A DNA stretch of 64,000 nucleotides from Paracoccus halophilus (GCF_000763905.1 NZ_JRKN01000005.1:1-64000); one strand, 5' to 3'; positions 47,949 through 56,734 are shown, counted from the stretch's first letter. Translations and numbers: made by a program. Notes: generated from the sequence alone by a model not told the origin.

Positions 47949-48371
47949 CTAGCAATCCGCCATGCCGTGGCTAATCATCCAGCTGGTGCCGAAGCGGTCG
48001 GTGCACATCCCGAACCCGCGGGCGAAGAAGGTCGGCCCCAGCGGCATGGTGACGCGCCCGCCCTCGGCCAGCGCATCGAACAGCGCGCGCGCCGCGGCCT
48101 CATCCTCGCGCGTGACCGAAATCGAGACCCCGGCCTGCGCCTGTCCGCCGAATTGCGGCGGCATGTCCGCGCCCATCAGCACGCCGTCGGGCGTGTCGAT
48201 CTGGGCATGCATCAGCCAGTCGCGCTGCTCGGGCGGCAGGTCCGGCGCGCCGCTATCGGCGGGCGCCTCGGAAAACGGGCTGGTGACGGGCTCGGCCCCG
48301 AAGACCTTGCCATAAAAGGCAAAGGCCTCGGCGCATTGGCCCTGAAAGGAAAGATAGGGGATGAAGGGCAT
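47949..48371 (-). CDS. VOC-superfamily protein, PhnB type
   Basis: The ATG at 48371 gives 140 residues starting MPFIPYLSFQGQCAEAFAFYGKVFG. The betaalpha-beta3 modules of glyoxalase-fold proteins are evident, with VLMGADMPP and GMCTDRFGTSWMIS at the end as in PhnB or 3-demethylubiquinone methyltransferase-like entries. GAGG lies six bases before the ATG. It is probably cotranscribed with the DUF1428 gene 15 bp upstream. Function is unknown. Confidence 0.87.
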   Translation of the reverse strand: MPFIPYLSFQGQCAEAFAFYGKVFGAEPVTSPFSEAPADSGAPDLPPEQRDWLMHAQIDTPDGVLMGADMPPQFGGQAQAGVSISVTREDEAAARALFDALAEGGRVTMPLGPTFFARGFGMCTDRFGTSWMISHGMADC

Positions 48372-48386
48372 CTGCAACCTCGCGCG

Positions 48387-48743
48387 TCAGGCGGTTTCGT
48401 CCAGGACAGGCTCGAACCCGCCCCACATCATCCGCATGCCGTCAAAGGGCATCTCGCCCATATCCTGCATGTCGGGATCTTCCATCATCGACGCATAGGC
48501 CGCGTCGGCGGTTTCCCGGTCGGGCCACTCCACCCAGGAGAACAGGACGGCTTCATCCTCCCTGGCCTGGGTTGCCATGTAGAAATCCGTCACCTTGCCG
48601 CGCGGCACGTCCACGCCCCAGTTTTCCACCATGCGCAGCGCGCCCTTTTTGCGAAAGAACTGCCAGGATTTGCGGGCATGGTCGATGAAGGCCTGCTTGT
48701 TGGCGGTCGGCACAGCCAGCAGGAAGCCGGAATAATAGGTCAT
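48387..48743 (-). CDS. DUF1428 family protein
   Basis: The ATG at 48743 gives 118 residues starting MTYYSGFLLAVPTANKQAFIDHAR, and SWVEWPDRETADAAYASMM and PFDGMRMMWGGFEP complete the DUF1428 pattern, a dimeric alpha/beta-barrel (ABM-like) domain. No catalytic role is known. It is divergent from the HxlR regulator gene by 90 bp and followed by a VOC gene, so both may be regulated by it. Confidence 0.88.
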   Translation of the reverse strand: MTYYSGFLLAVPTANKQAFIDHARKSWQFFRKKGALRMVENWGVDVPRGKVTDFYMATQAREDEAVLFSWVEWPDRETADAAYASMMEDPDMQDMGEMPFDGMRMMWGGFEPVLDETA

Positions 48744-48833
48744 CTCTTTTCCCTTGCGATGTCGGGCGCGAAAAGCGCGGTGAGTCGGAGGCTGACACTT
48801 GAAGTAGTAAAAAACAACTATTAATATTGAAAC

Positions 48834-49547
48834 ATGACTGACGCTGGCAAAAATCCGCGATTGCGCTATGACGAGGCCTGTCTGGGGGCGCATGCGCTGA
48901 ACCTGATCGGCGACCGCTGGGCGCTGCTGGTGGTGCGCGAACTGATGTTCGCGCCCAAGCGGTTCCAGATGATTCGCGCCGGCATGCCCGGCATCACCGC
49001 CAGCGTGCTGAGCCAGCGGCTGGCGCAACTGGTCGGCGCGGGCGTGGTCAGCCATGACGAGGTGCTGGGGATCTATGCGCTGACCGGCGCCGGCCGGGCG
49101 CTGCATCCGGTCCTGCGCGAGCTGTGCCGCTGGGCGCTGACGATGCCGGGGCACGATCCGACGCGCTTCATCAGCGTCTCGGGGCTGATGATCTCGATCT
49201 CGGCGACGGTGGATCGGCGGCGGGCGGCGGGGTCACCGCTGCGCGCCGGCCTCGTCTCGGGGCAGGAGGGGTTCGAGGTGGCGCTGGCCGATGACGGCGC
49301 GCCCGTCGTTCGCGCGGCGCGCAAGCCCGGGGGCGATTTCCTGCTGGAGGGCAGCGGCAATGCGCTGGCCTATGCGATCTATGGACCCGGCCCGGCCGCC
49401 ATGGCCGCCTCGGGCCAGATCGCACTGCGTGGCGACAGGGCCGCCGCGCAGGATTTCGCGTCGCTGTTCAGCCTGCAGGCTCAGACCAGGGACAAAAGCG
49501 ATTCGCCCGACGAGACGGAACAGCTGCCCGGCGATTCCTCGACCTGA
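48834..49547 (+). CDS. HxlR-family transcriptional regulator with C-terminal extension
   Basis: The 237-residue protein has an N-terminal winged helix of the HxlR kind: ALNLIGDRWALLVVRELMFAPKRF near 20-43 and ITASVLSQRLAQLVGAGVV near 53-71. It continues with a C-terminal domain of about 110 residues (SISATVDRRRAAG..FEVALADDGAPVV) that looks like an SCP2-like ligand-binding fold. This two-domain HxlR form is common in alphaproteobacteria. It probably controls the divergent DUF1428-VOC pair. Its last 22 codons overlap the 3' end of the peroxiredoxin gene on the other strand. Confidence 0.88.
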   Translation: MTDAGKNPRLRYDEACLGAHALNLIGDRWALLVVRELMFAPKRFQMIRAGMPGITASVLSQRLAQLVGAGVVSHDEVLGIYALTGAGRALHPVLRELCRWALTMPGHDPTRFISVSGLMISISATVDRRRAAGSPLRAGLVSGQEGFEVALADDGAPVVRAARKPGGDFLLEGSGNALAYAIYGPGPAAMAASGQIALRGDRAAAQDFASLFSLQAQTRDKSDSPDETEQLPGDSST

Positions 49548-49963
49548 ACCTCGGCGACCTCGCCATCCTCGACCAGCATGGCATAGCGTTTCGAGCGGCC
49601 GTTGATCCAGCCATCGCCCTGGATATCCATGCCCAGCGCCCGGGTATAGCTGCCATCGGCATCGGCCAGCACCTCGACCCCGGCCGCGCCGGCGCCGGTG
49701 TCGCGCGACCAGGCGCCGGCGACAAAGGGATCATTGACCGTGATGCAGACGATGCGCGACACGCCCTTGTCGCGCAGCTTGCCGGCATTCTTCACGAAGC
49801 TGGGCATATGCGCATTGGTGCAGGTCGGCGTATAGGCGCCCGGCACGGCAAAGATCACCACCCGGCCCGTGGCCAGTTCGGCGGCATCGAACGGCTCGGG
49901 GCCATCGGCGCCGGGCTTGAGCAGGCCGCCTGCGGGCAGTTTATCGCCTTTGGAAATGGACAT
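49481..49963 (-). CDS. Peroxiredoxin (Prx5/AhpC-TSA type)
   Basis: The 160-residue protein contains VPGAYTPTCTNAHMPSFV near residues 40-57, with the peroxidatic cysteine in PTCT, and the Prx5-type NDPFVAGAWSRDTG. A resolving cysteine may be Cys72 or Cys148. It reduces hydroperoxides in the cytoplasm, using glutaredoxin or thioredoxin. GGAGGAACGC precedes the ATG. It converges on the HxlR gene with a 67-bp 3' overlap. Confidence 0.93.
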   Translation of the reverse strand: MSISKGDKLPAGGLLKPGADGPEPFDAAELATGRVVIFAVPGAYTPTCTNAHMPSFVKNAGKLRDKGVSRIVCITVNDPFVAGAWSRDTGAGAAGVEVLADADGSYTRALGMDIQGDGWINGRSKRYAMLVEDGEVAEVQVEESPGSCSVSSGESLLSLV

Positions 49964-50041
49964 CTGCGTTCCTCCGTGAATTGCATCGATCCGATGCCGA
50001 CTATAGGCTCTGCGCAGCAGGCAAACCAGCGAGGGCGAATA

Positions 50042-51241
50042 ATGAACATCGTGATCCTTGGCGCAGGTCAGGCAGCGGCCTCACTGGCGGCGAAACTGCG
50101 CGCATCGGGACATGAGGCGGCGATCACGCTGATCGGCGAAGAGCCCGAGCCGCCCTATCAGCGCCCGCCCTTGTCCAAGGCCTATCTCATGGGCGAGATG
50201 GGGCTGGACCGGCTGACCCTGCGCGGCGCGGACTGGTGGGACGAGAACCGCATCACCCTGCGCTTGGGCGAACGCGCGACCGCCATCGACCGCGACCGGA
50301 AGACGGTGGCGACCGACAAGGGCGAATACCCCTATGACGCGCTGGCCCTGACGCTGGGCGCGAGCCCGCGCCGCCTGCCGGCGGCGATCGGCGGCGCCCT
50401 GCCCGGCGTCCATGTGGTGCGCAATCTGGCCGATATCGCCGGGCTGAAACCCGTGCTGACGCCGGGCCGCCGGCTGGTGGTGATCGGCGGCGGCTATATC
50501 GGGCTCGAGGCGGCCGCCGTGGCCCGCAAACTGGGCCTTGAGGTCACGCTGGTCGAGGCCGCGCCGCGCATCCTGGGCCGCGTCGCCGCGCCCGAGACCG
50601 CCGATCTGATCCGCGCCCTGCACCGCGCGCATGGCGTCGAGATCGCCGAGGGCACCGGCATTGCCCGCATCACCGGCGATGGCGCCGCCGATGGCGTGGA
50701 ACTGGCCGATGGCCGCCTCCTGCCCGCCGATCTGGTGATCTGCGGCATCGGCATCGCGCCGGAAACCGCCCTGGCCGAGGCCGCCGGGCTGGCGATCGAG
50801 AACGGCATTGCCGCGGACGGCAGGGGCCGGACCTCGGATCCCGCGATCTGGGCGGCGGGGGATTGCGCCAGCTTTCCCTGCCCGGACGGGCGGATGCGGC
50901 TGGAAAGCGTCGGCAATGCCATCGACATGGCCGAGGCGGTCGCCGCCAACATGCTGGGCGCGGAGCGGGATTATGCGCCAAAGCCGTGGTTCTGGTCGGA
51001 TCAGTTCGACGCGAAGTTGCAGATCGCCGGGTTGAATACCGGCTATGACCGCGTGGTGATGCGGCCGGGCGCGGCCGAACATGCCGGCTCGGTCTGGTAT
51101 TACCGCGCCGGGCGGCTGGTCGCGGTCGATGCGCTGAACGAACCCCGCGCCTATATGATCGGCAAGCGCCTGATCGAGGCCGGCAAATCGCCCGCGCCCG
51201 AGGCCGTGGCCGAGGCCGCCGACCTCAAGACGCTGATGTGA
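50042..51241 (+). CDS. FAD-dependent ferredoxin reductase (putidaredoxin reductase-like)
   Basis: The ATG at 50042 gives 399 residues with two dinucleotide loops: VILGAGQAAASLAAKL at 4-19 for FAD and LVVIGGGYIGLEAAAVARKL near 143-162 for NAD(P)H. PPYQRPPLSKAYLMGEM and WAAGDCASFP are typical of the rubredoxin/ferredoxin reductases that feed P450 or dioxygenase systems. No ferredoxin or oxygenase gene is adjacent, so the partner is unknown. The stop shares one base with the rsmD start, so the pair is cotranscribed. Confidence 0.9.
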   Translation: MNIVILGAGQAAASLAAKLRASGHEAAITLIGEEPEPPYQRPPLSKAYLMGEMGLDRLTLRGADWWDENRITLRLGERATAIDRDRKTVATDKGEYPYDALALTLGASPRRLPAAIGGALPGVHVVRNLADIAGLKPVLTPGRRLVVIGGGYIGLEAAAVARKLGLEVTLVEAAPRILGRVAAPETADLIRALHRAHGVEIAEGTGIARITGDGAADGVELADGRLLPADLVICGIGIAPETALAEAAGLAIENGIAADGRGRTSDPAIWAAGDCASFPCPDGRMRLESVGNAIDMAEAVAANMLGAERDYAPKPWFWSDQFDAKLQIAGLNTGYDRVVMRPGAAEHAGSVWYYRAGRLVAVDALNEPRAYMIGKRLIEAGKSPAPEAVAEAADLKTLM

Positions 51242-51807
51242 TGCGCATTATCGGCGGCAGCCTGCGCGGGCTGAAGCTGGCCGATGTCGGCGCGGGCGAT
51301 GCACAGGCGCATCTGCGCCCGACCACCGACCGGGTCCGCGAATCGATCTTTAACCTGCTGGTCAACGGCAATCACGGCAATCCGATCCCAGGCGCGCGGG
51401 TGCTGGACCTGTTCGCCGGCACCGGCGCGTTGGGCCTTGAGGCGCTGTCGCGCGGCGCCGCGCGGGTGGCCTTCGTCGATGACGGCGTGGCGGCGCGGGC
51501 GCTTTTGCGCGCCAATATCGAACGGGCGCGCGCCATGGGCGCGACCGATGTCTGGCGCCGCGACGCCACCCGGCTGGGCGAGAATCGCGGCGCGCCCTAC
51601 GGTCTGGTCTTTCTCGATCCGCCCTATGGCATGGGGCTGGGCGAAAGGGCGCTGGAATCGGCACTGGCGGGCGGCTGGATCGCCCCCGGCGGCATGGTCG
51701 TCCACGAGGAGTCCGCGCCCGCCGCCCCGGTCGCCGGGCTGACCCCGATCGACCAGCGCAGATATGGCGACAGCGTGGTCACGCTGTTGCGCCGGGAACA
51801 CAGCTAG
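51241..51807 (+). CDS. rsmD: 16S rRNA (guanine966-N2)-methyltransferase RsmD
   Basis: The ATG at 51241 gives 188 residues starting MRIIGGSLRGLKL. RPTTDRVRESIFNLL, VLDLFAGTGALGLEALSRGA (SAM site) and VFLDPPYGMGLG (the DPPY catalytic motif) are the full RsmD set. It methylates G966 of 16S rRNA in the 30S subunit. Translation is probably coupled to the upstream reductase (TGATG). It converges on the Lrp gene with a 4-bp overlap. Confidence 0.96.
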   Translation: MRIIGGSLRGLKLADVGAGDAQAHLRPTTDRVRESIFNLLVNGNHGNPIPGARVLDLFAGTGALGLEALSRGAARVAFVDDGVAARALLRANIERARAMGATDVWRRDATRLGENRGAPYGLVFLDPPYGMGLGERALESALAGGWIAPGGMVVHEESAPAAPVAGLTPIDQRRYGDSVVTLLRREHS

Positions 51808-52250
51808 GTGGCGCGATCCAGCTTGGTGGACAGGTGGATCAAGCTTTCGCTGGATTTCACCCCGGACAAACCGCCGATCCGGTCAAGCACATCGTCCAGC
51901 TGACTGGTCGATATGGCGGCCAGTTGCAGCAAAAGATCGACGCGGCCGCTGGTCGTGTGGATGCGCTCGACCTCGGGCAGGCTGCGCAGCCGGGTCAGGA
52001 TCGCCGCCTGCGCGCGCGGCTCGATGCTCAGCAGGCAGGTCGCGCGGATCCGGTTCTCGCGCGCGGTGTCGCCCAGCCGCAGGGTATAACCCGCTATGGC
52101 GCCTGACGTTTCCAGCCGCTCGAGCCGCGCCTGCACGGTCGAGCGCGCGACCCTGAGCCGCCGCGCCAGCACCGCGACCGACATGCGGGCATCCTGTCCC
52201 AGATGGGCAAGAATGCCCCGATCAAGCTCGTCCATGCCGCCACCCGTCAT
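51804..52250 (-). CDS. Lrp/AsnC-family transcriptional regulator
   Basis: The 148-residue protein begins with a helix-turn-helix (MDELDRGILAHLGQDARMS, then RVARSTVQARLERLE) and ends in a RAM ligand-binding domain (SLPEVERIHTTSGRVDLLLQL). The ATG at 52250 is used, but ATG 52235 (MDELDRG) fits the family N-terminus equally well. It is divergent from the decarboxylase gene with only 117 bp between, so regulation of that gene by an amino acid such as ornithine or lysine is plausible. Confidence 0.9.
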   Translation of the reverse strand: MTGGGMDELDRGILAHLGQDARMSVAVLARRLRVARSTVQARLERLETSGAIAGYTLRLGDTARENRIRATCLLSIEPRAQAAILTRLRSLPEVERIHTTSGRVDLLLQLAAISTSQLDDVLDRIGGLSGVKSSESLIHLSTKLDRAT

Positions 52251-52367
52251 ATTGCCGAAATTTTCGTCAGATTAACCACCCCGGCGAATGATTCCACCCT
52301 TTTCATTGCAGCAACCGGAACCCATAGGGCGCAGACTTGTTTCACCCGACACGCCAACAGGAAGGAC

Positions 52368-53528
52368 ATGCCGATGGGACTGACCGAGGGCCGCGGCCCC
52401 AAGACCGTCTGGGCCAACCCGACCGAGATCATCCGCCGCCTCACCCCGGAAAACCCGGTCATGGCGTTTGCGCCCGCCGTCCTGCGCGCGAATGCGCAAC
52501 GCTTTCTGCAGGGCTTTCCCGGTCTGGTGACCTATGCCGTCAAGTCCAATCCCGACGAGGCGGTGATCCGCACCCTGACCGCCGCCGGGATCAGCGGCTT
52601 CGACGTCGCCTCGCCCTATGAGATCGACCTGATCGGCCGGCTGGCCCCGAATGCCGCGCGCCATTACCACAACCCGGTGCGCTCAAGGGCCGAGATCGCC
52701 CATGCCGCCGAGGCGGGCATCACCTCGTGGTCGGTGGACAGCCAGTCCGAGCTGGAAAAGCTGCTCGGGCGCGTGCCCGCCGGGTCTGAAATCTCGCCCC
52801 GGTTCAAGCTGCCGGTGCTGGGCGCGGCCTATGATTTCGGCTCCAAATTCGGCGCCACGCCGGAACTGGCGGCGGAGTTGCTGCGCGCCGTGGCCGATCG
52901 CGGCTATATCCCCTCGCTCACCTTCCATCCGGGCACGCAATGCGTCGATCCGGCCGCCTGGGAAAGCTATATCCTCGCCGCGGCCGAGATCTGCGACATG
53001 GCCGGCGTCACCGCGCGGCGGCTGAATGTCGGCGGCGGTTTCCCGTCGCATCGCGTGACCGGGGTCGAGCCGGATCTGGCCGCGATCTTCGAACTGATCG
53101 GCCGCGTCACCGCCCGGGTCTTTGGGGAAAAGGCGCCGGAACTGGTCTGCGAGCCCGGCCGCGGCCTTTGCGCCGATGCGTTTTCGCTGATCACCCGCGT
53201 GAAGGCGGTACGCGACGGCGGCAATATCTTCCTGAATGACGGGGTCTATGGCGGGCTGTTCGAGCTGCCGATGATCGGCAATCTCGACCGGCTTCAGGTC
53301 GTCACCCCGCAGGGCGTGACCCGCGACAGCGCCCCCGTCTCGCGCACCATCTTCGGCCCGACCTGCGATTCCGTGGACCGGCTGCCGGGCGAACTGTCCC
53401 TGTCCGGCGATATCGAAGAGGGCGATTACGTCATCTTTCACGGCTCCGGCGCCTATTCCACCGTCACCAACACCCGTTTCAACGGATTTGGCCAGATGGC
53501 ACACCTGACCGTGAACGCACTTGATTAG
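52368..53528 (+). CDS. Ornithine/lysine decarboxylase, fold-type III PLP enzyme
   Basis: The ATG at 52368 gives 386 residues; ATG 52374 is also possible. The PLP lysine is in TYAVKSNPDEAV, the phosphate-binding glycines are in LNVGGGFPSH, and CEPGRGLCAD follows. The C-terminal FGPTCDSVDRLP holds the catalytic cysteine contributed across the dimer. This is the eukaryote-like ornithine decarboxylase family (alanine-racemase fold), which makes putrescine. GPTCDSVD suits ODC or dual lysine/ornithine activity. It is divergent from an Lrp regulator. Confidence 0.92.
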   Translation: MPMGLTEGRGPKTVWANPTEIIRRLTPENPVMAFAPAVLRANAQRFLQGFPGLVTYAVKSNPDEAVIRTLTAAGISGFDVASPYEIDLIGRLAPNAARHYHNPVRSRAEIAHAAEAGITSWSVDSQSELEKLLGRVPAGSEISPRFKLPVLGAAYDFGSKFGATPELAAELLRAVADRGYIPSLTFHPGTQCVDPAAWESYILAAAEICDMAGVTARRLNVGGGFPSHRVTGVEPDLAAIFELIGRVTARVFGEKAPELVCEPGRGLCADAFSLITRVKAVRDGGNIFLNDGVYGGLFELPMIGNLDRLQVVTPQGVTRDSAPVSRTIFGPTCDSVDRLPGELSLSGDIEEGDYVIFHGSGAYSTVTNTRFNGFGQMAHLTVNALD

Positions 53529-53569
53529 CGATTCATAGACCCTTGATTTTTGCGTGCTAGCGTAAGGCC

Positions 53570-54703
53570 ATGGAATCGCCTGCGCCGCCAAGAACCCAGG
53601 TCGTCCTGCTGGACGGAACCTTCGCCTCGCTGACCGAGGGGCGAAGGTCTTCGATCGCGCGCATCCACGCGCTGCTGACCGGCGAATACGGCGCCCTGCC
53701 CGCCCCCGTTCAGCTGTCCTATGAGCCGGGCCAGCAATGGGAGGCATGGCGCACCCTGCCGGAACTGGCCATGGGCGTCGGGCTGGAGCGCGCGATATGC
53801 GAGGCTTATGGCTGGCTGGCCCATAAATGGCGCCCCGGCAATCCGCTGTTCCTGTTCGGCTATTCGCGCGGCGCCTTTGGCGCGCGCTCGCTTGCCGGGA
53901 TGATCGGCCATGTCGGGCTGCTGAAGGCGCCTCATGCCAGCAAGGCCAATATCCGCAAGGCCTGGAGCCTGTACAAGGCCGGCGGTTACGGTCAGGCGCA
54001 GCGGCTGGACCCGGCCATCTGTCACGACCGGGTGCCCATCCGCATGATCGGCGTCTTTGATACGGTCATGGCGCTTGGCCTGCGGCTGCCGCTCTTGTGG
54101 CTGCTGACCGAGCCGCGTTTCCGCTTTCATGACGGCCAGCTGGGCCGCACGGTCGAACATGGCGTGCAGGCGCTGGCGCTGGACGAAACCCGCGCCGCCT
54201 TTCAGCCGATCCTCTGGGACAGCGAAAACGCCCCGGGCCGGGTCGAACAGATGTGGTTTCGCGGCTGCCACCCCGATGTGGGCGGGCAGCTGGCCGGGCT
54301 GGAATATGCGCGCCCGCTGGCCAATATCCCGCTGGTCTGGATGCTGTCGCGGGCGGAAAGCTTTGGCCTGCCGCTGCCCGATGGCTGGCGCGAACATTTC
54401 CCCTGCGATGCCACGGCGCCCTCGATCGGATCGTGGCGCAACTGGGGCAAGGCGTTTCTGGCGCGCGCGCCGCGCCTTGCCGGCGCCGACCCGTCCGAGA
54501 TGCTGCACCAGACCGTTCCCCGGCCCTATACCGGCCCCGCCCTGCTGACCGGCAGCCTGGCCGCGGCGGGGCCCGAGCGGCCGCGGCGCAATCTGCGCCC
54601 TGCCTCGCGCCGGGACGCGGATGCGGAGCCGACCGGGAACAGATCGCCGGCGGGGAGCGCGCGCCCTGCCCCGGCCGATTTCCCGGCCCAGCCGGAATCC
54701 TGA
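53570..54703 (+). CDS. DUF2235 alpha/beta-hydrolase-like protein
   Basis: The 377-residue protein has the DUF2235 core: VVLLDGTFASL near 11-21, FLFGYSRGAFGARSLAGMIG with the nucleophile serine in GYSRG near residue 98, IGVFDTV with the acid, and MWFRGCHPDVGGQLAG with the histidine. A Pro/Arg-rich tail of about 50 residues ends it. DUF2235 includes phospholipase effectors of type VI secretion (Tle1 class), but no vgrG, tss or immunity gene is near, so a housekeeping lipase is equally likely. It lacks a signal peptide. Confidence 0.85.
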   Translation: MESPAPPRTQVVLLDGTFASLTEGRRSSIARIHALLTGEYGALPAPVQLSYEPGQQWEAWRTLPELAMGVGLERAICEAYGWLAHKWRPGNPLFLFGYSRGAFGARSLAGMIGHVGLLKAPHASKANIRKAWSLYKAGGYGQAQRLDPAICHDRVPIRMIGVFDTVMALGLRLPLLWLLTEPRFRFHDGQLGRTVEHGVQALALDETRAAFQPILWDSENAPGRVEQMWFRGCHPDVGGQLAGLEYARPLANIPLVWMLSRAESFGLPLPDGWREHFPCDATAPSIGSWRNWGKAFLARAPRLAGADPSEMLHQTVPRPYTGPALLTGSLAAAGPERPRRNLRPASRRDADAEPTGNRSPAGSARPAPADFPAQPES

Positions 54704-54813
54704 GGATTTGCCGTGACGGGCCGGGCTTGCGCGCATGGCCCCCGGGTCACATCAGGGCAGGCGGACTTTCAGACCAGCCGGGCGGGAGTTGGCCTTTTGC
54801 CTCTGGCTGCTGA

Positions 54814-55677
54814 TCAGGCGACGTCGGAAAGATCGCCATTCGGGTGAATGCCAAGCGCCGCGCAGACCTTCAGCACCAGTTCGGGCTTGTTCAGCGTATA
54901 GAAATGCAGCCGGTCCACTCCGCCCGCGACCAGCTGCTCGCACAGCCTGACGCAGACCTCCAGCGCCAGCGCGGCCTCGCCTTCCCTGCCGGCGCCGGCA
55001 AAGGCCTCTTCGGCCCATTGCGGGACGCTGGTGCCGCAGCGCTCGGCAAAGCGGCGCGCGCCGGCCCAGCTCTGGATCGGCAGGATGCCCGGCAGGATCG
55101 GCGCATCGATCCCCGCCGCCGCGCAGGCATCGCGAAAGCGGAAAAACGTGTCGGCATCGAAAAAGAACTGCGTGATCGCGCTGCTGGCCCCGGCATCCAC
55201 CTTGCGCTTGAGCCAGGCGACATCGGCCGCACTATCGGCGCTGTCGGGATGCGGCTCGGGATAGGTGCCGCAGCGGATGGTCATGTCGCCGCGCTCGGCA
55301 ATCGCCGCGATCAGCTCGACCGAGCTGGCGAAGCCGTCGGCATGCGGGGTAAAGCGCTCATGCCCCTGAGGGGCATCGCCGCGCAGCGCGACGATCTCGT
55401 GCACGCCGGCGGCGGCGTAATCGGCCACGATCTGCAGGGTCTGCTCGCGCGTGGCGTCGACGCAGGTCAGATGCGCGGCGACGTTCAGCCCGTAATGGCT
55501 GGCCAGCGCCGTCACCGCCTCATGCGTCAGCTGCCGCGTGGTGCCGCCCGCGCCATAGGTGACCGAGACGAAATCCGGCGCCAGCGGCGCCAGCGCCCGC
55601 GCGGTATCCCACAGCCGAAAGGACTGGTCCAGATTCCGGGGCGGAAAGAACTCGAAACTGACGGCGGGCTGGGACAT
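54814..55677 (-). CDS. metF: 5,10-methylenetetrahydrofolate reductase
   Basis: The ATG at 55677 gives 287 residues starting MSQPAVSFEFFPPRNLDQS, where SFEFFPP is the MetF N-terminal signature. VSVTYGAGGTTR, HLTCVDATRE, LRGDAPQG and ITQFFFDADTFFRF are the remaining conserved segments. The TIM-barrel flavoenzyme reduces methylene-THF to methyl-THF for methionine synthesis. A LysR gene of MetR type is divergent; a MetR-like site lies between. Confidence 0.96.
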   Translation of the reverse strand: MSQPAVSFEFFPPRNLDQSFRLWDTARALAPLAPDFVSVTYGAGGTTRQLTHEAVTALASHYGLNVAAHLTCVDATREQTLQIVADYAAAGVHEIVALRGDAPQGHERFTPHADGFASSVELIAAIAERGDMTIRCGTYPEPHPDSADSAADVAWLKRKVDAGASSAITQFFFDADTFFRFRDACAAAGIDAPILPGILPIQSWAGARRFAERCGTSVPQWAEEAFAGAGREGEAALALEVCVRLCEQLVAGGVDRLHFYTLNKPELVLKVCAALGIHPNGDLSDVA

Positions 55678-55693
55678 GGCGGGATCCTTTCTC

Positions 55694-55716
55694 GCGGGGC
55701 TTGTGACATGCCCCGC
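55694..55716 (-). promoter_or_regulatory. Inverted repeat in metF leader
   Basis: GCGGGGC at 55694-55700 pairs with GCCCCGC at 55710-55716 across a 9-nt loop, 17 bp before the metF start. It could be an mRNA hairpin or an operator. I did not recognise a SAM or SAH riboswitch core. Confidence 0.35.
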
Positions 55717-55720
55717 GACG

Positions 55721-55733
55721 TGAGACAAATTCA
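55721..55733. promoter_or_regulatory. Candidate MetR binding site
   Basis: TGAGACAAATTCA matches the MetR consensus TGAA-N5-TTCA at all but one defined base. It lies between the divergent metF and metR genes, 34 bp before metR. Confidence 0.5.
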
Positions 55734-55766
55734 TAATCTTCAAGATCGTGATGAGTTTCAGTCAAG

Positions 55767-56684
55767 ATGCATCTCGAACTCCGACATTTGCGCAGCCTGC
55801 GCGCCATCCATGACCAGGGCGGGCTGGCCCGCGCGGCCGAGGTGCTGAACCTGACCCAATCGGCCCTGTCGCATCAGATCAAGGCGCTGGAGGAACAGGC
55901 CGGGGTCGAGCTGTTCCTGCGCAAGACCAAGCCCCTGCGCCTGTCGGCCGCCGGCATGCGCCTGCTGCGCACCGCCCAGCAGATCCTGCCGCTGGTCGAG
56001 GCCGCCGAGGCCGAGTTCCGCGCCGTCGAGATCGGCCGCGCCGGCCGGCTGCATGTCGCGATGGAATGCCATCACTGCTTCGACTGGCTGCTGCCGGTGC
56101 TGGACCAGTTCCGCCGCGCCTGGCCCGAGGTCGATCTGGACATCCGCTCGAGCCTGGCGCTGAAGGCGCTGCCGGCGCTGCAGCGGGGACAGGTGGATAT
56201 GGTGATCTCCTCGGACCCGGACCAGATGGACGGGATCACCTATCAGCCGCTCTTCGATTACGCACCGATGCTGGTGGTGGCCGCCACCCATCCGCTGGCG
56301 GCCAAAGGCCATGCCGAGCCGGCCGATCTGGCGGCCGAGACGCTGATCACCTATCCCATGGACCGCGCGCGGCTGGATGTGTTCTCGCAATTCCTGGACC
56401 CGGCGGGGATCGAGCCCGCCCATGTCCGGCAGGTCGAGCAGACCGCCATCGCGCTGATGCTGATCGCCTCGGGGCGGGGGGTGGCGGTGATGCCGGACTG
56501 GGTCCTGCGGCCGCAGGCCGGCAATCCGGAACTGGCGCTGCTGCCCTTGGGCCGCAAGGGCATGCTGCGCCGCCTTTACGCCGCGCTGCGCTCGGAGGAT
56601 CTGCAACAGCCCTTCATGTCGCATGTCCTGCGTCTGGCGCGGACCGAGCCGGTGCGGATGATGCGCGGCGCAAATTCGGCCTGA
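55767..56684 (+). CDS. metR: LysR-family regulator, MetR type
   Basis: The 305-residue protein starts MHLELRHLRSLRAIHDQGGLARAAEVLNLTQSALSHQIKALEEQ (core HLRSLRAIHDQGGLARAAE), a LysR winged helix. The effector domain has HVAMECHHCFDWLLP near residues 96-110, the CHxCFDWL element typical of MetR, which senses homocysteine. Position opposite metF with a TGAG-N5-TTCA site between agrees. It would activate methionine genes when homocysteine accumulates. Confidence 0.9.
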   Translation: MHLELRHLRSLRAIHDQGGLARAAEVLNLTQSALSHQIKALEEQAGVELFLRKTKPLRLSAAGMRLLRTAQQILPLVEAAEAEFRAVEIGRAGRLHVAMECHHCFDWLLPVLDQFRRAWPEVDLDIRSSLALKALPALQRGQVDMVISSDPDQMDGITYQPLFDYAPMLVVAATHPLAAKGHAEPADLAAETLITYPMDRARLDVFSQFLDPAGIEPAHVRQVEQTAIALMLIASGRGVAVMPDWVLRPQAGNPELALLPLGRKGMLRRLYAALRSEDLQQPFMSHVLRLARTEPVRMMRGANSA

Positions 56685-56734
56685 ATCGCGTGGCTCCGCG
56701 ACGTCACAAGCGCCGCAGGGGCCGGGCGCGGCCG

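Noticed and set aside
46200..48824. 874-residue ORF antisense to valS
   Set aside because: It runs across valS, the VOC gene and the DUF1428 gene on the opposite strand without any motif.
55678..55766. SAM or SAH riboswitch before metF
   Set aside because: The 89-bp spacer contains one short hairpin but none of the multi-helix conserved cores I could recognise.
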